From the NCBI GenBank assembly GCA_016098155.1, contig JAAAJB010000383.1, forward strand, positions 1 through 33,926: a stretch of DNA of 33,926 nt. Reading direction: 5' to 3'. Made by a program: the position numbers and the translations under genes. How positions within the stretch are numbered: the stretch's first letter is position 1; every line of letters starts with the position of its first letter. The stretch is from Actinomortierella ambigua (Eukaryota > Mortierellomycota > Mortierellomycetes > Mortierellales > Mortierellaceae). Below are positions 22,650 to 32,296 of this stretch, piece by piece. The notes under the pieces are model-generated. The model was given only the letters and a program-made list of their open reading frames with translations. It did no database searches and was not told the origin of the DNA.

Positions 22650-22975
22650 TGTGTGAGACCCACAAGCATGTCAAAACTCTCTTTGCATTTGGCAATGTAC
22701 TTTGTTTGCTTCGATTGCCGGAAAACGCTCTATCTCGGTGTTTCCCGCGAAAACATCTCTTCCTTGTTGCTCATTTGTTGACTCCATCTTGTGCAACAAG
22801 TCCTAATATTTTTTGCTGACTGCCCGACGCAAAATGGTCGTCCGCCCTCTTTTATAGTGGCAATCTCTGCATCCTTCAACATTTTTTCTCTATCCCTTTG
22901 ACATTTTTTTTCAACCACCTTGCACAACTCTAGTTCACCTTGAGCTACTACACCTTATAGCTAGCACCATTGGTC

Positions 22976-25900
22976 ATGGGGAACCATCCATCAGGAGACG
23001 ACTATGTCGTCGACGGCAAAGAGGTCTTTCAATCCTATCGGATTCCACAAAAGGCGTACAAGAAGAAGAACGCCTCAGACAGCAAGGACGGCGTTGCGGG
23101 CAATGACCAGAAGCCCAAGTCCTCCAAATCGTCATCCATCTCTTCCTCTAGCACCCACCAGCCTACTTTCCACCATTTTACCCGCTCTCAACGGCTCGCT
23201 TTCCAGCAGTTCCAGCAACAGCAAAATCTTCTCCAGGAACAGCAGCAAACACAAGCGTTATTCAGAGGCAGAGATCAGCCGAACGGCGACAATGATACAG
23301 ATGGTTCCAGTGTCGAGGGACCCTACGCCATCCCTGTCCCACGGCAAGGTCAACACTCTTCCTCACACCCCTTCCTACACCTTTCGCGCGTACGCTCAGG
23401 ATCGCTCCTCTCTAGCCAGCGCTCCTCTTCTCATCTCGGGCGGCCATCCTCGTTTCCATCGCGCAGGTCGTCGTGCTCCTCTCTTGACCTGTCAATCATT
23501 CATGCTGCCTTGGAAGACACTCAACATCATCATCATCAACAGGAGGGGTTTCAACAGCAGCTTCACCAACAGCCCCGCACCCAGTTCGCGCGAAGATACA
23601 GTCATAGCAGTGGACAATCAGCAGTAGCAGTAGCAGCGACAGCAGCAGAAGCAACAGCAACGAGAACATTGCTCCACCATCATCCCAACTACCCACTCCT
23701 ATCTTTTGGCGTGCAAAACCCAGCAACACTCGAGAGCACCACCTCACTGCAAGCCAGTAGCGCTGGCGGCAATGGTGGAACAGCAAGCACCAGTGGTATC
23801 GAATCGACGACTTTGTCGTCGCCATCCAATCACGTGTACTGGATGGACCAACAGGGCGACGAGGAGAGTGCCAGCGAATATGATTTCAATGCAATGCCAG
23901 CGATGGGAGTATCGCTCACAGGTACCAGACTTGGTCGAGCGACGTTTATCGATGGCGAGATGCACTCGGGATATCTTGGCCACCAGTTGACCATCCATGA
24001 ATTCTTATCGGTCCAACAGCAGCAGCAGCAGCAATTCTTGGAACACCAACACCGAGAGTACCAAAAAATGGTCATGATGCAGCAGCGCCAGCAAATGATC
24101 TTGCAACAAAAATTGTTGCAGCAGCAAGAGTATCAACCTTCGTCCACGGTCTCACCTCCAAAGTTGTTGTCCTATGCAGAGCGTGGCTCCTCTTTACCAT
24201 CACCTCCAACCAACAACACCCCGTCCACGTCGCCCCGGGCCCAGCGTCCTACGAGGAACCCAGAAAGGCTGCACTCCAGCCCGGTCCTCCCCGCCTCCAA
24301 CATTGGAAAGCACCCATCAACCTCTGACATGCCACGGAACGACGCTCACTCTGGAACCACTGCGACTCTGTCTACTGCACACCACATGACCCCCACCTCG
24401 CCACTGCAACAGCAGCAACAGCACCAGCAACAACAACAGCAGCAATCGACGCCACAGAGTCCTCGACCACCGCACTACTCGGGGCAACCCAATCACCACC
24501 ACCACCACCACCACCATAACTCCCACACATATTCCATCGCTTCATCGCACGGCAGCAGCAACAACGGCTACCTTGGCACGTCGCCCCACCACCAAAACAT
24601 GCTGGTCATGACGGCGGCAGAATCGGGAACGTCGCCCCCGTCCTCTTCCTCTTCTTCGTTATCGCTCTCTGCCATGCTGCCTGCCATGAATGTCAATGGC
24701 GCGGTGTCGTCAAGTACAGCAGCAATAACAGTACCCGCAACAGCAGCGGTGACCCCTACCTCGACGAATGCCTCACGCATGCTATTCCCCAGCAGAGACA
24801 GTCCGGATCTTTTCGAGACGATGCCCTCTTCATCTCCTATCAAGCTGGACGAGCTCGTGGCTAGGGTCGCGCAATCACATTTTCCACAAAGTGGGCGCGA
24901 GTATCACCCGGACCGGACAATACCTTATCTCCTGCCATGCGATGAGCAGGAATGTGAGAGGTAACAAAAAAAAACATGCACACACACGCACACATACACA
25001 CACACAACTCGAGAACGGAGAAAGGAGAAGAGGGCGGAAAAGGGGATGGGAGGGGTAGAGATTCACTGAGAAGTAGTGCGAGAGCGCATCTAAAGAGGAA
25101 AAAAAAAACAGATTTAAGGGAAGCATTTTGTTTACATGCGCTGTTTTTTTCTGTAGTGTGTGTGTATCTAACCGCGTGTCTACACGGGGGGACATATCTC
25201 TCTCTCTCCTCTCAAACTCTGTTTCACTTTGATTGAGCAGGCTGATCCTGCAGCACCATGTGCTCCGCTATGCCCTTGGATCGAATGTCATCCCACCTAT
25301 CGACACCACCCTTGCTGGCAAGGTCCTCGACTGTGGATGCGGGCCTGGTACCTGGGTGATGGTAAATAAAACGAAAAAAAAAGTTGAAGCGTTGGATGCG
25401 TTACCCAGAATCGAACATGGGCACTCAAAAGCTCCTTTCTCACCACCTCAAAAAAAAATAATAGGAAATGGCAGCAGAATACAAAAACCTCGAGTTTTAC
25501 GGTTTCGACATCTCGCCCATGTACCCAGCATCCTCGACCGTCCTACCACCAGCACAACAACAGCCACAGCCGACTCCCAACGCCCACTTCTCCTACGGCA
25601 ACCTCCTCGCAAACGAGATCCCCTTCCCCGCCGACACCTTTGTCCTCGTCCACCAACGCAACCTCCTCCTCGGCCTACCGCAGGAGGCCTGGCCTGCCGT
25701 CCTCGCCGATCTCTTCCGGACCGTCCGTCCAGGTGGGCAGGGCTACCTCCAGCTCTGCGAGGTCGATCCAAACTGGTCCCGGACCGGCCCCCACACGACC
25801 GCGCTTCTCCAACGACGGCTCCAACAAACGGCAGAGCTCCACCGTATTGATCTCTTGGTGCCCCGACATTTGGACAGCCTGTTGACTCACGTCGGGTGTG

Positions 25901-26238
25901 TCAATGTCCAGATGATGATGGTCGAGATCCCGATCGGACGATGGGGTGATAGTGGTAGTAGTAGTTGTAGTAGTAGCAGTAGTAGTCATGGTGGTGCTGG
26001 TGGCCAGTTGGGTTGGCTCTGGCAACAGGTGCTCAGGGCCGAAATGGCGGCCTTGCAGCCGATCGTTGTCCAGGCGGCCCTCGAGGCCGAGATTGCGGGG
26101 GGTGCCGATCGGGCGGTCGTTGGCGCCGAAATGACGACGCCGGAGGAGTGGGACCATATGATGGAGGCCGTCTGGGAGGAGATGGACCAGTACCGTACGT
26201 TTTCGAGAGTCTATGTCGCTTATGGTCAAAAGCCTTGA
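22976..26238 (+). CDS. SAM-dependent methyltransferase with a long disordered N-terminal region
   Basis: Three exons in phase: 22976-24960, 25241-25361, 25465-26238 (2880 nt, 959 aa). Residues 1-640 are low-complexity, rich in Gln, Ser and His, with poly-Gln and an eight-His run. From about residue 645 a class I methyltransferase fold follows: an entry helix (DEQECERLILQHHVLRYALG), motif I VLDCGCGPGTW (residues 690-700), an acidic residue after strand 2 (FYGFDISPMYP), NAHFSYGNLLANEIPFP, and a motif IV/post-I stretch (TFVLVHQRNLLLGLP). This arrangement is typical of the large fungal LaeA-like/UbiE-like methyltransferase families whose substrates are mostly unknown. Exon junctions fall inside the conserved fold and restore it exactly (GTWVM joined to EMAAEY), which supports the splice model. 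The N-terminal tail may be regulatory; this is inference. Confidence 0.85.
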
Positions 26239-26493
26239 GCTTCCTTTCTTTCTTTCTCTCTCTCTTTTTGTGGGAGGGGAGCCTCGGAAGAATAATAAAA
26301 CTTTTTGCGAGGGGTGCTTCTTGCTCCACATCATGGGATTTTTTTTTTACATGTTCTAACACATGCATTTACCTGTACACGTACACAACGCACACAGTTC
26401 AAAACATTGCGGACGAGTGGACCAATGTTCCATGTCTACGAGAACAAAAAACAGGAAACAAGCAGTTTGATAGAGGTGATGTGGCGGAGGATT

Positions 26494-26527
<34 letters not shown>

Positions 26528-26601
26528 TGCTAAAAGTACATAGGGGGGGTTGAAGGGAATATGAAAACAAAAAAAAACTGTTCGTTTCTAGTAAGCGCAA
26601 A
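26239..26601. other. Convergent intergenic gap
   Basis: 363 bases between the methyltransferase and CENP-C stop codons. Contains the AATAAA above, a (GA)n run at 26498-26524 and a 7-G run near 26543. No gene seen. Confidence 0.6.
26294..26299 (+). terminator. Polyadenylation-signal-like AATAAA
   Basis: Lies 56 bases after the methyltransferase stop, in the short gap before the convergent CENP-C gene. Confidence 0.45.
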
Positions 26602-28799
26602 TTATGCTTTGGTCTGCAACGAGGAAGCCTTGGACTTTGACGATGACGCTCCACCCGAGGAAGACGAAGGCGGTGGCATGGACCCTGGCTTGCTCACCGG
26701 CCGCTTCCCTCCCGAGAGCAAGGTCGAAGTCGTGGGGGTGGATGTCCACGTTTTCTTGCCACCCTTGCCGCCACCACCCGTACTGGGCGTCGAACCCGCT
26801 CCACCATTCAGTGGTTGCTGCTGCTGCTGCTGCTGTGACGATAATCCATCGCCCGGATCATCACTGGGCTTTGCCTGGAAGAAGCACAGGACAGACTCCT
26901 TCTTCCTGGCCAGGTTCTCAATCTTGTACTGGTTTCCTCTGGGCACATGAAACGACCCGCCACTGGCCAGGACAAACGTCGTCTTGTAGATCGTGACCTT
27001 GACCTTGCCCCGCACGACATAAAAGACCATCGAGGACGAATTCGAGTTTTTGTTGGGCTTGACCCCACCCGGTGGGAACTTCATGATCCCCGACGACATG
27101 AACCCTCCATCGCGGAAACTCGGGCAGAATGCGTACCCACCACTCTGCACCTCTGTAAACGTGTACATCGATTTCGTGATGGCAATCTCGCGCATCACAA
27201 TGTCGTCCGTTCCGTATTGCACCGTCTCGGCCTCGTTCTCGCCAACGTGCTGGAACCCTTCCTGGCTCTCGTCTTCATCTTCGTCCTCATCCTCATCCTC
27301 ATCCTCGTCGTCGTCGTCGTCATCCTCATCTGCGTTTTCCTCCACAGCCCGTTTCGTCTTCCTGCCTGCCATCGTCTTTTTGGTCTGACGTGCTGCTGCT
27401 GCTCCTGGCTTGCGTGTCACCCCCGTCTCATCCTTGATCGCCTTCTTGTTCTTCATCCTCTTCCCATTGACTGCAGCATTTGCAGCAGCAGTGGCTCGCT
27501 TGCGTTTCCGACTCGGGGGATGATAGGTAGGCTCGATCGACGCCGCCCGCATGACCGCCGTGGCCACGGGGACCTGCATCTCCTTGTCCGTCGTGTACAC
27601 GACCCGCTCGTTCTTCCAGTACTCGAGCGTGTGCACCCGTTGCCGTCCACTCCTCCGCACGCCCGCAGCGGCATCGTTGTCGAGTTTGGATGATGAGGAG
27701 GGCAAAGAGGATGAGAAAGTTGGTAATGGTTGGGATCCCGGTGCTGAAGCCACTTGCAGTTTCTCAATCTCTAGTACAGTGGATCCGCTTCTGCCACCAT
27801 GATGGGGTGAGTTTTTCGCGGTCGTCGTCGTGGTAGCAGTTCGACCCTTCTGGTTGCCGCTTCCACCTTTAGTTGACTTTTCCTGGGCTGTTGCTGTTGT
27901 TGTTGTTGCTATTGTCGTTGCCGCCTCCCTCTTCTTCCTCGGTGCTGCTGCTACCCCTTTGGAAGTATCTTTTTTGGCCGACAGCTGTGGAACTGCATCC
28001 ACATCGTCCACAGGCGCCGAGTCGGAGAGGTCCACCGTCACCGACGGCACCCTTGCGACAGCTGCGGTGCCGACAGCTGTTGCTGCTCCTGCTCCTGTGC
28101 GACCTTTGGCTGGTGCTCTTGCACGACCTGTGGATTTTGCTCCTCGAGTGACAGCCCTTTGGTTGTCGTCTTCATCCTCCTCCTTCTCTTGTTCTTCCTC
28201 ATCAGCAGCTGCATCGTCGTCGTCGTCGTGGTCATCAGATGCCTCGTTCGCCCTGCCCCTCCGTCGGGAGGCTGCAGTTGCTGTGCCTTTGCCCTTGGAC
28301 AAGGAGGTGGTGGTGGCGGCTGTGCCGGCCCGAGCCTTTGCAGATATCCTGGAAGAATTCCTTCGAGTGGGCAGGGGCGCCTGCTCCTGCTCCTCCTCCT
28401 CTTCTTCCTCTTCCAATTCATGGTCTGCCTCATCATGCCAGGCTCCCGCAGCGCCATCGTCGACATCCGTATAACTATCCGCGTGCCGCCGCCGCTCCTG
28501 CTGCTGTTGGTGCCGTGATTGATGCTGTTCATATTCATTGTAGTACTCATCCACATCGTCCTCATCAAACCGTCCAAAGAGATCAAACGCCTTGGACGAC
28601 GGCGACGACGACCGTGACCGTGACGACGACGATGACAACAACAACGACAGCGACGATGACGATGCTTGCTGGTTCAATTGCCGCTGCTGCGCCAACGCCG
28701 ATTCCAAGGTCGCGATGTTGCCACCAGCACCGCCTTGACGCCGTGTCTGCGAACTCGTTGATGGTCCACCATGACCACCTCCACCGCTGGCATGACCGC

Positions 28800-28830
<31 letters not shown>

Positions 28831-30161
28831 CCGTGAAAGACTGGTGGTGGTCGCCAATGCCGCGGTCTGGCTAGGCTGTGCTGGGAACGAGAACGGCGGA
28901 GAAAGGACCTGTTCGTCAAAAATCAAGCTCGCATTGCTGCCACTTCGTGGACGGGTGTTTGGTGGTTGTGATGCCGATAACTGTTGTTGATGTTGTTGAT
29001 GTTGTTGACGATGCGGATGCGGATGGCGTGCCTGTGGATATGAATGGTGTGGCGGAGCATGTCGGTCATCCCCCTTCTCCGAGTCGCTGTCCGACAGATC
29101 CTTAGTAAAGACGAGTCGTTTCTTGACGGCGCTGAATGCCGGGGATTGGTATTGATAGTCGTCCTCGGCTGCTTCTGCTGCTGCTGCTGAACCTGCCGCT
29201 ATAGGCGTTGTCCCTGTTGTGTATAATCCCATCGCTCGACTGGGTGTGTATCCTTCTGCACCTGCACCTGCGCCTGCCCCTCCATATCGACTGGACCCCT
29301 GTGCTCCAGAGCTGCCCCAAAGTTGAGAGGATTGCTGGTTGGCTCGCGTAATCATCTCCATAGCCTCGGCTGGGTCCCGGATGTCAGCGCTGGTAGACAG
29401 GGACATGCTACCGGTGGAGCGCGTGTTGAGCTGTCCCGAAGAGCCCTCCCTCCGTATCCTCCTAGAAGACGGGGTTGAGTTGAGCAGCTCTTCGGGAATG
29501 GTTTCCTGGAGACGAGGACGCTGGGCGGGCGGCCATTGCGTCCGCCGCCGTGGTGGAGGCTGTTGTTGTTGCTGTTGCTGTTGTTGTTGTTGTTGCAGTA
29601 GCTGCTGGGCAGGAGAATGAGAGGCATAAGGTGATCGCTGGTGCTGCTGTTGTGTTTGTTGGCGATGTGAATATTGATCTTGATAATATCCGTAGGCATA
29701 ATCATCGTGCTGATCATAGTACTGTTCCCGGGGTGGTTCAGTTTCCTCATCCTCTCCGTTGTCGTCGTCGTTGTCGTCGCCGTTGTCCCCTTCGTCGCGC
29801 CAGAAATCGTCAATATTGTCAATGCCGTCGGCATCCTTCTTGACATTCTCTCGGATCGTAAGTCCTGTTCGCCTAAAGGCGGGGAGGAGGTAAGGGGGGG
29901 GGGAAGAGAGAGTTAATACGACGGTGATATTGAAAAACCCTCAGCTTCGATATAGTCGAAAAACAGAAACTATACCTGCCAACAACGCCAATATCAAAGA
30001 AATTGTTGGCCCTCTGCCGCGCAGCTGGTGCGGCACCAGGCATATCCTGTAAAGGTGAAACATGGGGATGTTAACAAGGTCATCACGTGCGTGCCATGCC
30101 ATTCGACCATTTCAGTAAGGTTCTGGTTGGTTGTGCTCGCATTCCTTACCCTGCTCATCAT
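26602..30161 (-). CDS. MIF2: Inner kinetochore protein CENP-C/Mif2
   Basis: Three exons in phase: 30161-30150 (MMSR), 30046-29976, 29872-26602 (3354 nt, 1117 aa). The N-terminus (FFDIGVVGRRTGLTIRENV) matches the Mif2 N-terminal region that contacts the outer kinetochore. A long disordered middle holds Gln, Asp/Glu and basic runs, probably DNA-binding. The CENP-C motif is at about residues 765-785 (RRSGRQRVHTLEYWKNERVV): the Arg anchor for the H2A/H2B acidic patch and the YW pair for the CENP-A tail are present, while the Pro common before the LEYW stretch is Thr. A C-terminal cupin fold, residues about 920-1030 (GIMKFPPGGVKPN, VFYVVRGKVKVTIYK, SFHVPRGNQYKIENL), is the Mif2 dimerisation domain. 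The protein bridges centromeric nucleosomes to Mis12/KMN. If exon 1 is wrong, translation could start at the Met in exon 2. Both introns are 103 nt. Confidence 0.93.
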
Positions 30162-31071
30162 GACAAGTCAAGCTGATGCCGTTGTTGGTGTTGTACTTCC
30201 CGAATGCTGGATATTTTGAGAGGGAGAGGGAGAGGCAGACAGAGAAAGAGAGAGAGAGGGGGAGAGCAGTGAAGGTAGAGGACATGTGCCCTTCCATGGT
30301 GCAAGAATTTTACCATTGCATCTTTGTACCTCGTGCTCCAGCACTCTACGGTGACGTATGCGTCGCGAAATTGAGAAATTTTTCGTGTTAATGGAGCGCA
30401 TTGGGTTGCACAACGTATCCAAAGGTACTAATAAAGGTAGCCTTCTTTATCATAATGACGGGGTCCATACGTTGCCACTGTTGTGTCTAAGTCTTGCCAT
30501 TGGCCGCGTCTAGACCTAGAATGCTGAAAGACTGGGAATGAATCCAATCATTTTTATGAGCACTTTTGGCTTGTAGCTCTCCAAGTTTCGGATCATCAAC
30601 GGTCACTGACGATTGGGAACGTACTAGTGCATGCGGTAGCGATGGAACAACAGGTAATGTTACAACCCTTGGAAATATATACATACACAGAGGCAAATGA
30701 AAGATGCGTCATTAGTGGTCATCAAAAGCTTTATGGAGCTTGGACTCTGCTTGGGCAACATCGGTTGTGGCTGGTGAATCTCAAAAGTCATCGAAGGACC
30801 GACTAGCATTCACGTATGTATCAGCGTCAATATGCAGTAAAGGAAGCTCCATTGATATTAAAAGGAGGTATTAAGGAGGGATTTAAGATAAATAAGGGAA
30901 GGAGATTGGAGAAGAACATAGTAAGTGTGTTGAAGAAGGACGTCTTGTATCACCAAGAGACATAAACGCCAGGGGGGGAGTAAATAGTCAAGAGGAAATG
31001 AGCATGTATGAGCCCTCAAAGGATTCAGTCTCATGATCGAGAACTCCACCCTTGTCGGTGTTCTTGTGTTT
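30162..31071. other. Intergenic, no gene seen
   Basis: About 900 bases between the CENP-C start and the end of the small unknown gene, both on the minus strand, so the CENP-C promoter should be near 30170-30400. It contains a GA-rich stretch (30220-30265) and a 7-G run (30972-30978). Short open frames show no protein-like composition. Confidence 0.55.
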
Positions 31072-31770
31072 TTAATCCTGCAGGACTGCCGTTCCATCCT
31101 CCTCCTTCTCAGACAAGGCCTCTTGCGCTCTTATCAAGGCAGTCGCAATCTGCACGATTTTCCGGAGTGACGACAGGTCGTCTGTTGGGCGAACTGTCTG
31201 TGGTTGAGGTTTGGGACTAGATACACCCTCCGAGAAGATTTCGGCATGCTCTTGCTCGGCCAGAGACCCTTTCCCCGTCTCAGAAGGAAAACATCTCTAA
31301 TCCAATTGACAATATGAGCGAAAAAAAAGTTCGATCAGCAAGTGTCCGGGTCAGCAAACTCATATCATTCTTTGTCCATGAAGCCGCCAATTTACCTTTG
31401 GAATATCGATCAACATTTCCAGCGCCTCTTGGCATCCTGCCCGGCCTCCCTTTCCGAGAACATGTCTCTTTAAAGACTCTGGGTTCATGCTCGTCGTGCA
31501 AATGCAAACGTACTTTCCGTGCAACAACTCCAATGGCACAGCACGATGTTCCGGCAGAATATACATAAAATTGGGCCTGAATGCTCTTCACCTTCTCCCC
31601 GATGGCATTAAACGGGCCTTTGTGGCTCGTTTTTCCATTATTGCTGGCACTGGCGGCAAAGGTGTTGGCTCCATTGTCGTTTGGGATGACTCCATTGTCG
31701 TTTGGGATGACTCCATTGTCGTTTGGGATGACTCCATTGTCGTTTGGGATGCCTCCATTGTTTGGCTCAT
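31072..31770 (-). CDS. Small protein of unknown function with a heptad coding repeat
   Basis: Three exons in phase: 31770-31592, 31489-31396, 31296-31072 (498 nt, 165 aa). I do not recognise it. The N-terminus is built from a 21-bp repeat giving about four seven-residue units (TTMESSQ), followed by a Pro segment and a basic stretch (EKRATKARLMPSGR). The middle exon has a basic helix-like stretch (MNPESLKRHVLGKGG); the last exon is convincingly coding (Pro/Gln stretch, then helix LRKIVQIATALIRAQEALSEKE, then the stop). The last splice (CCAAAG donor, TTGGATTAG acceptor) is strong and in phase. The first intron is inferred because the frame otherwise meets a TGA at about 31588-31590; a disabling mutation is the alternative. 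Introns of 102 and 99 nt fit the window. It is divergent from the kinase-Sel1 gene at the right edge. Confidence 0.5.
31671..31754 (+). repeat. 21-bp tandem repeat (4 units) in a coding region
   Basis: Four 21-bp units beginning CCATTGTCGTTTGGGATGAC, three identical and the fourth with one change, followed by a partial fifth unit. Because 21 is a multiple of three, copy-number change adds or removes seven residues without a frameshift. Confidence 0.95.
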
Positions 31771-32296
31771 TGTTATTGTTGAAAGTCAAGAGTACCTTTT
31801 TTTCCCTACGTACTCTATCATACATAGTATGGGAGAGAGTGGGCGCGTCTGATGAACCTAACACGGTCACATGACCGAAAAACTCGCGGTGTACTTACCC
31901 GTGAGATAACGGCTGGCCACGACGCGCTGTCTGTTTCTCGCGACTGTCAGATGGCACTAAGGTATCAATTCATCAACTCTTGTTTCTTGCTTCGCCTCCT
32001 TTTCTCGTCTGCAGCATCCTTTGTTTCTGCTTGTTTCCAAAGACTGACAGCAGCTGGCGCCATGATGCATCGGCTCAGTGCGAGATGTGTAGTTGTCAGG
32101 CACTCACACTGAAACCAAACAGCGAAACGACCTCCCTCCCCACGTTGTGTGTGGCAGGGCAAGGGGGACATTCTTTGTGTCACCATGCAACATGCGTGAG
32201 GTTGGAAAAGCCACAAGAGCCCGTTTCTTTAGCTTCCATCTCTAATTTCGCCACTGCATCTCCATTTCCTCACTCCTTCATCCTCCCCACGGCTCA
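31771..32296. promoter_or_regulatory. Shared region between two divergent genes
   Basis: About 526 bases between the small unknown gene (minus) and the kinase-Sel1 ATG (plus). Pyrimidine-rich sequence at 32220-32290 precedes the kinase start. No clear TATA element. Frames on both strands are open for up to about 100 codons here but lack usable splice phases into either neighbour. Confidence 0.4.

Larger units (their letters stand above)
21136..22975. other. Intergenic region with inverted repeats and recurring TGCAT words
   Basis: About 1.8 kb between the PHD and methyltransferase genes, read in the same direction. Besides the inverted repeat pair it has an 11-C run (21256-21266), a TATAAATA at 21576-21583 without a clear gene after it, and many TTTGCATT/AATGCAAA words at 21990-22130 and 22580-22690. 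I see no convincing coding sequence; frames at 22240-22500 are low-complexity Ser/Pro or Glu/Gly. Confidence 0.6.

Noticed and set aside
25380..25450. A T-arm-like string (GTTCGATTC on the minus strand) in methyltransferase intron 2, possibly a tRNA
   Set aside because: No matching acceptor stem, D-arm or anticodon arm can be folded within the 103-nt intron, and the would-be T stem has two mismatches.
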